NCBI RefSeq assembly: GCF_014648655.1
Contig: NZ_BMRN01000048.1
Coordinates: 1-40,500 of the forward strand
Length of the DNA stretch: 40,500 nucleotides
Direction of reading: 5' to 3'
DNA from: Streptomyces atratus
GTDB taxonomy: Bacteria; Actinomycetota; Actinomycetes; Streptomycetales; Streptomycetaceae
The translations under genes and the position numbers were made by a program. The notes beneath the pieces were generated by a model that was not told where the DNA came from, made no database searches, and saw nothing but the letters and a program-made list of their open reading frames with translations. This document shows positions 23,726 to 30,054 of this stretch, one piece after another; position 1 is the stretch's first letter; every line of letters starts with the position of its first letter.

Positions 23726-24766
23726 TCAGGCGCCTTCGGGCGCGGGCTGGCTCTTCAGGTCGTGCGCGAACGTCTCCCAGATCTCGGCGTAGCCGTGGAC
23801 CAGCTCCGACATCTGGTTCTTGCAGTGGGCGGGGACGCTCTCCACGAACCGCTGACGGTCGCGGGCCACCAGGGCGGCGGCGTCCAGCATGCGCAGGATG
23901 TGACGGCCCATCTCGTTGAGCCGCATCGACGGGTCGCGGCGCAGGGTGTCGAAGATCGACCCGAGTTCGGCGGGCGACCTGGTAATGACCGGGCGCTGCT
24001 GCGGCGGCCGGCAGGCGGGCTGCTGCGGAGAGCGCTGGGCGGCCGCGTGACCGCGCTGACGGGAGGGGACGGGGTCCTCGCCGCGCATGACCCGGCTGCG
24101 TACGTCCGCGACGGTGGCGGGCGAGATGCCTGCCTGGCGGGCGATGGTGCGCAGCGAGGCGGCGGGGTTCTGCTTGATCAGTTCGCTGGCGAGCTCCCTG
24201 CCGTGGGTGGAGTCGACGGGCCGGGAACGGCCGTCGAGCCCGATTCTTCGGTCGGACTGGAGGAGCGTGCCGGCCGAGTTCTGGCGTATCTCGGAGACTT
24301 TGCGGGCGGACAGTCCGGCCACGGCGGCCACGGCCCGGTCGGACCACTCGGGGTGTGAGGCGAAGATGCGCTCGGCGGCGGCGGCGCGGTCCTCCAGGGA
24401 CAGTGGGCGGCCGTGGGAGACGTTGAGGGCTACGGCGAGGAGGTCGGCGTCGGTCGTGTCGCCGTCGAAGTAGCGGACCTTGATGAAGATCTGCCCGTTG
24501 GCCTGGGCGGCGCGCAGGCGGTGGACTCCGTCGACGACTCGCATGGTCGGACGGTGCACGAGGATCGGCGGGAGTTCCGACTCGACCTCGGCGAGGGCCC
24601 TGATGTATTCGGTGTCCACGCCGCCCATGCGGGGGGTGTGGGTGACGTGCAGTTCGTCGAGGTGGGCGAGTTCCACCGGTGCGTCATTGAGGCTCTTGTC
24701 ACGCAGCGCGAGCAAGTATTCCGAACTGCTGCGTGTGTACGGTCTTTCAAGCTGTTCGGCAGTCAT
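23726..24766 (-). CDS. StrR-like ParB/Srx-fold pathway-specific regulator
   Basis: From the ATG at 24766 (MTAEQLERPYTRSSSEYLLA), preceded by AGGAG, the protein is 346 aa, the usual StrR length. An N-terminal ParB-like domain is visible: VELAHLDELHVTHTPRMGGV, LPPILVHRPTMRVVDGVHRL, RAAQANGQIFIKVRYFDGD, then NVSHGRPLSLEDRAAAAERI. A central HTH follows (LRTIARQAGISPATVADVRS), then a Gln/Pro-rich linker and a helical C-terminus. StrR, Bbr and relatives activate antibiotic clusters by binding GTTC-x-AC-x-G-N11-C-x-GT-x-GAAC sites, and such a site lies at 29910. It precedes tyrA by 142 bp. I infer that it activates this NRPS cluster. Confidence 0.88.
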   Translation of the reverse strand: MTAEQLERPYTRSSSEYLLALRDKSLNDAPVELAHLDELHVTHTPRMGGVDTEYIRALAEVESELPPILVHRPTMRVVDGVHRLRAAQANGQIFIKVRYFDGDTTDADLLAVALNVSHGRPLSLEDRAAAAERIFASHPEWSDRAVAAVAGLSARKVSEIRQNSAGTLLQSDRRIGLDGRSRPVDSTHGRELASELIKQNPAASLRTIARQAGISPATVADVRSRVMRGEDPVPSRQRGHAAAQRSPQQPACRPPQQRPVITRSPAELGSIFDTLRRDPSMRLNEMGRHILRMLDAAALVARDRQRFVESVPAHCKNQMSELVHGYAEIWETFAHDLKSQPAPEGA

Positions 24767-24815
24767 GGCGACAACTCCTGGTCGGCGCGTTCGGAACGGG
24801 CTGGGGGCAGGTGTC

Positions 24816-24971
24816 CTACTGCCATCCGGAGTCCCGCTCGTCACCGGCGGCGGTCGGGGTGGGGACCTGCCAGCCGGAGTCGTCCTTGCCTTCGTCGGCC
24901 CAGGCGGACTGGGCGCCCAGGAAGAGGACACCGGCGGCGACGCTGCTGAGAATGAACTGACGAATCATCAT
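24816..24971 (-). CDS. Small secreted peptide with two DSGWQ repeats (51 aa)
   Basis: The frame starts MMIRQFILSSVAAGVLFLGA and has a good ribosome binding site (AGGAAAAC before the ATG at 24971). Residues 1-25 form a clear Sec signal peptide with a cut after QSAWA. The mature peptide would be about 26 residues, acidic, with two copies of D-x-x-DSGWQ or DSGWQ separated by VPTPTAAGDE; it ends exactly at the second DSGWQ. It contains no Cys. It lies 49 bp before the StrR-like gene, on the same strand. I know of no function. It could be a signalling or envelope peptide or a cluster-linked precursor; all are guesses. Confidence 0.65.
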   Translation of the reverse strand: MMIRQFILSSVAAGVLFLGAQSAWADEGKDDSGWQVPTPTAAGDERDSGWQ

Positions 24972-25149
24972 GTTTTCCTGTTCTCCTCGGGGCTTGCTGC
25001 GATGAACATGAGTGTTCTCCGCGGCCCAGGGGGAGCAGAAGGGGCTTCGGGGCGGGCAAAGCGGCCTTGGCACAATCAGTCCAGCCCGCCAGCCCCTGGA
25101 GGCATCAATTCCGCCCTTTTTGCAGGGGACTTCAAGCGAAACTCGGAGG

Positions 25150-25452
25150 CTACTCGTCCAGGTCGGGACGGAGCAGAGGCACCTCGGCGGACAGCAACTT
25201 CCAATGCGCGAGGGGTGGATGGGCCACGACGGCGCGCGTCCAGGCCCGTTCGGCGGCCGCTTCCGCCCTTTCCAGATTCGCCGCCTGCACGTAGACGCCG
25301 ACGACCGGGCAGGGCTGGGCGTCGGCGTGCAGGCTGACGTGCTCGATGCGGTCCGCGTCGGCGTCACGGCCCTGTGTCAGCAGGGCCGCCGTGGACGCGG
25401 GTAACTGTTCGCCTTCGGGGTGCGGGAGAAGGCGGAGGTGAACGAGATACAC
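25150..25452 (-). CDS. Unknown 100-aa protein
   Basis: The frame starts MYLVHLRLLPHPEGEQLPAS and continues IEHVSLHADAQPCPVVGVYV, QAANLERAEAAAERAWTRAV and LAHWKLLSAEVPLL. It has a ferredoxin-like alternation of strands and helices and no signal peptide. Similar short proteins beginning MYLVH occur across Streptomyces next to small secreted peptides or secondary-metabolite genes; I know no function. It is the first gene of the leftward group secreted peptide, strR-like, tyrA, and starts next to an IS3 scar, which may have replaced its original promoter. Confidence 0.68.
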   Translation of the reverse strand: MYLVHLRLLPHPEGEQLPASTAALLTQGRDADADRIEHVSLHADAQPCPVVGVYVQAANLERAEAAAERAWTRAVVAHPPLAHWKLLSAEVPLLRPDLDE

Positions 25453-25496
25453 AGCAGAACCTTGCCGAGGGGAAGTGGAACATCACGTACAAAGAG

Positions 25497-26189
25497 TCAG
25501 GAACGGTGCTGATCAGACCGAACCGGAACCTGCCAACGTGATCGAGGCAGGCAGTTCGGACTATTGCCGTGCCGGGATCTCTTGATCGTTCCAGTGGGGG
25601 CTGGGGGGTTACTTGTCCGGACGGTGTCGGGCAGCTTCGGCGGCGCGGGGGCTTTGCGGACGAATTGTTCAGGGTGCCGGCGGCAGACGTCCGCCAGGAC
25701 GTCGGCGCGCATCTGGCGGAGCTGCTCGGCGAGGCCGAAGTGCACGTCGAACGGGGCATGCAGGGCGATCCCGAAGTGGCGATGGGCCAGCTTGTACAAG
25801 TCGAAGAAGCTCTCGCACCAGGCGTGGGCGTCCTCGATGCAGCCGAACCGATCGGGAAAGCCATGACGATATTTGAGCGTTTTGCAGCGACTCTCCGAGT
25901 AGGGATTGTTGTTTGACATTTTCGGCCTGGAGTGCGATTTGATCACGCCCAGGCCGGCCGGCAGCGTTGCGACGTTGGTCGCGGCCATCGGCGACCCGTG
26001 GTCGGAATGGATCGTCAACTGGCCAGGTTTGACGTCGTACTCGGCGAGGATCCTCGCCCTGTACGCCGCGGAGTACCGGCGCGGCCCGGTCGAACGGGGT
26101 TCTGCCTGCGGATCAGGGTCCCGTGGTCGTTGGTGCCGGCCACCTTGGGTACTACTCCTTATCCGCCCTCGACTCAATGAATCATCCAA
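25497..26189 (-). pseudogene. Internally deleted IS3-family transposase (orfA start fused to orfB end)
   Basis: The frame begins with an OrfA-like N-terminus (RRYSAAYRARILAEYD) and switches without a stop to the late part of OrfB: VKPGQLTIHSDHGSPMAATN, LGVIKSHSRPKMSNNNPYSE, FKDRFG-type HGFPDRFGCIEDAHAW, then HRHFGIALHAPFDVHFG and RHPEQFVRKAPAPPKLP. The middle, with the rest of OrfA and two thirds of OrfB including the first two catalytic acidic residues, is missing. S-x-SRCKTLKY in place of SEAQFKTLKY and other changes show decay. It separates the StrR/tyrA group from the LuxR regulator. It cannot encode an active transposase. Confidence 0.78.
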
Positions 26190-26399
26190 TACGCCTGACT
26201 AAACTTACTTCGACAGAGAGGGAACCTGCTGACCAATGGCACCGGTGGAAGCAACCGGGAGTTGCCCGGAGAAAAGTTGATGTCCCGAACTCGCCCCTCG
26301 GTTAGGCTTGGCAAGAACTTCCTCGAACGCGCGTACGCAGCCGGGACGTGCTCGGTTGCGTCTGCCATGTCTGGAGTGCTCAACGGAGATGGAAGCCAG

Positions 26400-27398
26400 A
26401 TGCTGATCAACCTCGGACTCGACGCCGTCGCAGAGACTGTCTACCGGGGGATGCTGGCGCACCCCGGCGACTCCCTGACCGAGTTGGGCAGCCGACTGGG
26501 TATCCCCGAGGAGGACCTGCGCGGAGCGCTGGACAAGCTCAGCGAACTCGCCCTGGTGCGGGCATCCTCGGACGAGCCCAGCCAGGTGCACGCGGTCAAC
26601 CCGCACCTCGGCATGGAGATCCTTCTCGCGCGCCAGCAGGCCGAGTTAGCGGCCCAGCAGCAGCGCGTCGAGGCGAGTCGCGCGGCAGCCGCCCGACTCA
26701 TCTCCGAGTTCGCACACGAACAGTCCTCCCATTCCAATGCGTCGGTCCGATACCTCGAGGGCGTCGATGCCATTCGGGATTATCTCGCAGCCTTGAACAA
26801 TCAAGTCGATGAAGAATTCCTGACTTTCGCCCCCGGCGGCGCTCAGACACCGGCAAACATGCGGGCTTCGCGTCCACTCAACAGGCGGTTGCTTGAGCGG
26901 GGGATCAGTATGCGCACGATATACCTGGACAGCATTCGCCGCGACCAGCCCAGTGTTGAACACGCAGAATGGCTCACATCCCACGGTGCCCATGTCCGGA
27001 CAGCGCCTTCGCTGCCCAACCGGATGATCATTTGCGACCGCCGGGAAGCCATCATCGCCACCGACAGCGACAACACCGAAGTGGGCGCGGTCGCCATCAC
27101 TTCACCGGGCCTGATCTCTTCCCTGTGCGCCCTGTTCGAGAGCGAGTGGCACTCCGCGCAGCCGCTGGGCGCCACGCCCGCACAGCAGCCGGGCAAACTG
27201 ACTCCGCAGCAGGTCACGGCCCTGCACCTGCTGGCGCAGGGAGCCACGGACGAGTCGATCGCGAAGAAGCTCGGGGTCTCTCCCCGTACGGCACGGCGCA
27301 TCGCGACGGGCCTGCTCACGCACCTCAACGCGCGCAGTCGCTTCCAGGCCGGCGTCCACGCCGTGCAGGAGGGTTACCTGCCCTCCTCCCCGGCGTGA
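26400..27398 (+). CDS. TrmB/LuxR-type regulator with a TTA codon
   Basis: I prefer the ATG at 26400 (MLINLGLDAVAETVYRGMLA), which follows GGAAG and is where Streptomyces codon bias begins; the frame is open to an ATG at 26280. The protein is then 332 aa. Residues 1-75 are a TrmB-like winged helix (LTELGSRLGIPEEDLRGALD). A coiled stretch follows (ARQQAELAAQQQRVEASRAA), then a PLD-like sensor region, and a LuxR HTH ends the protein (LTPQQVTALHLLAQGATDES, IAKKLGVSPRTARRIATGLL). The codon at 26646-26648 is TTA, so translation should depend on the bldA tRNA. Such regulators are frequent in secondary-metabolite clusters. It is monocistronic between two IS scars. Confidence 0.85.
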   Translation: MLINLGLDAVAETVYRGMLAHPGDSLTELGSRLGIPEEDLRGALDKLSELALVRASSDEPSQVHAVNPHLGMEILLARQQAELAAQQQRVEASRAAAARLISEFAHEQSSHSNASVRYLEGVDAIRDYLAALNNQVDEEFLTFAPGGAQTPANMRASRPLNRRLLERGISMRTIYLDSIRRDQPSVEHAEWLTSHGAHVRTAPSLPNRMIICDRREAIIATDSDNTEVGAVAITSPGLISSLCALFESEWHSAQPLGATPAQQPGKLTPQQVTALHLLAQGATDESIAKKLGVSPRTARRIATGLLTHLNARSRFQAGVHAVQEGYLPSSPA

Positions 27399-27598
27399 CC
27401 CGACTACGGCTGAACATCCCTATTCGTACGGCCTGCCACCCCTAGACCGCTCTGCCCCCGCCCTGGGCCCTGGCCCCGCGCTCTCACGCGACGTGCTGTC
27501 CGAGGCTTGATCACGAACACAGAAAATGCTCCTGACCTGCAATGATTGGACTTGTCGAGGGGCCTGGGCGTCGTAGTTCAAGGCGCGCTTCCCGCCAC

Positions 27599-27856
27599 TT
27601 CCCAGTCGACGCCGCATGGCTTGAACTCAGCCTCGCGGCGATGGACCTCCTCACCTGGACCCGCGTCCTCCTGCTGGACGGCGAACTCGCGGCCGCCGAA
27701 CCCAAGAGACTGCGCTACCGCCTCCTGCACGTCGCCGCCCGGATCACCTGCGGCGGCCGCCGCCTCCACCTGCGGATCTCGGCAACCTGGCCCTGGAGAC
27801 ACGAACTCACGGCCGCCTTCCACCGCCTGGCCGCCCTACCCCGCCCCGCCCACTGA
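27599..27856 (+). pseudogene. IS1380/IS4-type transposase, C-terminal remnant
   Basis: The frame reads FPVDAAWLELSLAAMDLLTW, TRVLLLDGELAAAEPKRLRY, RLLHVAARITCGGRRLHLRI and SATWPWRHELTAAFHRLAAL, ending at TGA 27856. LLTW-x-R-x-LLLDGELA-x-AEPK-x-LRYRLLHVAAR is the conserved end of IS1380-type transposases in actinomycetes. The catalytic domain upstream is gone. It marks an old insertion between the LuxR regulator and the PLP-enzyme gene. Confidence 0.75.
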
Positions 27857-28353
27857 CCAACCGGCACCACCTCGAACGACCCCGCTCAGCCACCCGACAG
27901 CCTCAACTGAAACGGCGAGGCCAGGCCCCGGGCGCTTCTCTTTGGCTGACGCCCGACGGGGCGGCCGCTGTTCAACTGCGGCACAGGGCGGTTGAACACT
28001 CCGGCAGCCCCGTTCCCGCCCGGGCCCTGCCCGAGGCGCCCGCGCACCCTGCCCGCGAAGCCCTCCGGCATTGCCCGCCGCTCCCCGCGATCCTGCCCCC
28101 GGCTCCCCGTGATCCCTCGTGAACTCCCCCGCGGATCTCTTCCGGACTTCCGCCGGAATATGGACACGTGCGTGTTCCGGAATGAACGCAGTAGTTTGAC
28201 GGCCTGGCGCGGGCACCTGCCCCCGCAATTCACCGGCGCGGCCGACGGACTTATCCGCCGCTGTGCGGGGCCTTCGCGCAGCCGGCCGTAATACTGCGCT
28301 GCCCTGTGAACTTTCTGCAATGACCCGGTGACACATTCATGGAGGGGACACCC
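27857..28353. other. Upstream region of the PLP-enzyme gene
   Basis: This 497-bp stretch contains no supported gene. It carries the StrR-like site at 27970-27997, a Pro-rich C-tract region without coding bias, and an imperfect inverted repeat around 28153-28180 (CCGGAA, ACACG, then CGTGT, TCCGG). These probably make up the promoter and control region of the gene at 28354. Confidence 0.45.
27970..27997. promoter_or_regulatory. Imperfect StrR-type site upstream of the PLP-enzyme gene
   Basis: GTTCAACTG (27970-27978) faces CGGTTGAAC (27989-27997), one mismatch from its reverse complement. The span is 28 bp rather than the 29 bp of the StrR consensus, so it is one base short. It lies about 360 bp before the gene at 28354. 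Confidence 0.5.
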
Positions 28354-29391
28354 ATGTCCGATCACAGGAGCGGTCTCACCGTCGGCACCACCCTGCCGGG
28401 GCTTTCCCGCGCCGACATCGACCGTGCCGAACTGCGCCTGGCCACCAGGGTCCTGCGCACTCCCGTCATCCGCTCCGACCAACTGGACGCCCTGTGCGGC
28501 GCGCGGCTGTGGCTGAAGGCCGAGAACCTCCAGCGCGGCGGGTCCTTCAAGGTCCGCGGTGCGCTGCTCGCCGTCGAGGAGCTGGCCGCAGCCGGCAGCC
28601 GGGGCGTGGTCGCCCAGAGCACCGGCAACCACGCGATCGCGGTGGCCCTCGCGGCCCGCGCGCACGCGCTGCCCACCCTGATCGTGCTGCCGTCCGACGC
28701 GCCGCCCGCCAAGGTCCGGCGCATCCGGGAGGCCGGTGCGCAGGTGGTGTTCGCCGGGACGACGCTCGCCGAGCGGGTCGCCGCCGTCGAGAACCTGCGG
28801 GAGCTGCACGGCTACGACATCGTCGACCCCTACGAGAACCCGCATGTCGTCGCGGGCCAGGGCACCGCCACGGCCGAACTGCTCGACCAGGCCGCCGCGG
28901 AGGGCGTGCGCCTGGACACCGTCGTCGTCCCCATCGGCGGGGGCAGCGCCCTCGCGGGCGCCTGCCTGGCCGCGTCCGGCCGCGGGGCGGCCGTCGTCGG
29001 CGCGGAGCCGGAGGCCGTGCCCGCCTTCACCGCGGCGCTGCGGGCGGGCGAGCCGGTGACAGTGGGTGCCCAGCACACCATCGCCGACGGGCTGCGCCCC
29101 GACCGGATCGGCGCGCTCCCCTTCGCCCTCGCGTCCCTGGTCGCCGAGCGCGTGCTGACCGTATCCGAGGAGGCGATCGCCGACGCGCTGCGGGCCGCGC
29201 TGCTGCGGGCCCAACTGCTCGTCGAGCCGGCGGCCGCGACCGCGCTGGCCGGGGCGCTCGAGTACGCGTCCGGGCCGGGCCGGGGCACCGACATCGGTGT
29301 CCTGCTCTCCGGCGGGAACGTCGAACCGAGCCTGGTCTCCGCCGTGTTGGCCGACCCGGCCGACCTCGCACGCCGGGCCGTGGCGAGCTGA
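28354..29391 (+). CDS. Fold-type II PLP enzyme, threonine/serine dehydratase-racemase family
   Basis: From the ATG at 28354, preceded by GGAGGGG, the protein is 345 aa. The PLP Lys is in LQRGGSFKVRGALLAVEELA; VAQSTGNHAIAVALAARAHA and the phosphate-binding loop VVPIGGGSALAGACLAASGR follow, with VLLSGGNVEP near the end. It matches the catabolic threonine/serine ammonia-lyase and serine racemase group and lacks the C-terminal regulatory domain of biosynthetic IlvA. It could make 2-oxobutyrate, dehydrate hydroxyaspartate or racemise Ser/Asp. Its place beside mbtH, with a StrR-type site upstream, suggests precursor supply for the peptide. The exact reaction is open. Confidence 0.85.
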   Translation: MSDHRSGLTVGTTLPGLSRADIDRAELRLATRVLRTPVIRSDQLDALCGARLWLKAENLQRGGSFKVRGALLAVEELAAAGSRGVVAQSTGNHAIAVALAARAHALPTLIVLPSDAPPAKVRRIREAGAQVVFAGTTLAERVAAVENLRELHGYDIVDPYENPHVVAGQGTATAELLDQAAAEGVRLDTVVVPIGGGSALAGACLAASGRGAAVVGAEPEAVPAFTAALRAGEPVTVGAQHTIADGLRPDRIGALPFALASLVAERVLTVSEEAIADALRAALLRAQLLVEPAAATALAGALEYASGPGRGTDIGVLLSGGNVEPSLVSAVLADPADLARRAVAS

Positions 29392-29406
29392 GCGCCCGCC
29401 ATACCA

Positions 29407-29457
29407 AGACACCTCGGCCCGAAGTACGGTTCCCACCGTCTTCGGGCCGAGGTGTCT
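29407..29457. terminator. Strong bidirectional terminator between the PLP-enzyme gene and mbtH
   Basis: AGACACCTCGGCCCGAAG (29407-29424) pairs perfectly over 18 bp with CTTCGGGCCGAGGTGTCT (29440-29457). Inside it, ACGGT (29426-29430) pairs with ACCGT (29435-29439) around a TCCC loop, leaving a single bulged T. It begins 15 bases after one stop and ends 16 bases before the convergent mbtH stop, so it serves both genes. Confidence 0.88.
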
Positions 29458-29473
29458 GTGCCGTGATGCCGGA

Positions 29474-29686
29474 CTACTTCCCGGCCATGGCCTCGATCAG
29501 GCTCTTGGGGCGCATGTCGGTCCAGGACTTCTCGATGAAGGCGAGGCAGTCCTCCCGGCCCGCCGCGCCGTACACCGAATTCCAACCCTCGGGCACATCG
29601 ACGAAGATGGGCCAGAGGGAGTGCTGTCCCTCGTCGTTTACGAGGACCAGGTAGCTGGCATTGGGGTCGTCGAACGGATTCGTCAC
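29474..29686 (-). CDS. MbtH-family NRPS chaperone
   Basis: With GTG at 29686 as start, the protein is 70 aa: TNPFDDPNASYLVLVNDEGQ, HSLWPIFVDVPEGWNSVYGA, AGREDCLAFIEKSWTDMRPK. It has the complete family signature: N-x-E-x-Q-x-S-x-WP, P-x-GW, the two conserved Trp and W-TD-x-RP-x-SL. MbtH proteins bind NRPS adenylation domains and help fold or activate them. The ribosome binding site is AAAGGAC. A StrR-type operator lies about 220 bp upstream. It is on the same strand as the ABC exporter and NRPS and should serve the NRPS A domains. Confidence 0.94.
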   Translation of the reverse strand: MTNPFDDPNASYLVLVNDEGQHSLWPIFVDVPEGWNSVYGAAGREDCLAFIEKSWTDMRPKSLIEAMAGK

Positions 29687-30054
29687 CACACTGTCCTTTC
29701 TCAGGCGAACAACTCTGATCACGTCGGTGACCACACCAGTGGGCCAGGTGCAGGTATTCCACACGTACGCGATCCACAATTCCCATCTCGCGGAGCGCCA
29801 CGAGTCCGCGGCGATCCACTATGACTCGCTTCGTACTGAGCCAACAACACCCGGCGGGCTGTACGCCACAACGGCTGCGGCGCACGGCCCGCGCCGGGTT
29901 TCCGGGGGTGTTCAACCGCGACCGTGCGTCAGTTGAACAACCCCGGTGCCTGCTTGCTGAAAGGCGCTTTTCCCTATAAGCGGGCTGAGCACATTGCTCG
30001 TTCGCAGCGCTCGGCGCCACAGTGGGAGTACCCACGGAATACGTGGAAGCCATT
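29687..30054. other. Promoter region of mbtH and end region of the ABC exporter
   Basis: This 368-bp stretch has no gene. It holds the StrR-type site at 29910-29938. The part to the right of the site, up to the exporter's stop at 30055, should hold that gene's transcript end, but I saw no strong hairpin there. Confidence 0.45.
29910..29938. promoter_or_regulatory. StrR-type operator upstream of mbtH
   Basis: GTTCAACCG (29910-29918), an 11-bp spacer, then CAGTTGAAC (29930-29938). Arms, spacer and 29-bp span fit the StrR/Bbr consensus GTTC-R-ACTG-N11-CAGT-Y-GAAC, with one mismatch (C for T at the eighth base). It lies 224 bp before the mbtH start. The StrR-like gene at 23726-24766 is the obvious candidate to bind it. 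Confidence 0.72.

Noticed and set aside
24767..24931. Longer N-terminus for the StrR-like regulator (start at 24931)
   Set aside because: It would overlap most of the small secreted-peptide gene, and its residues are Pro/Ser/Arg low complexity. The ATG at 24766 has AGGAG and matches the family length.
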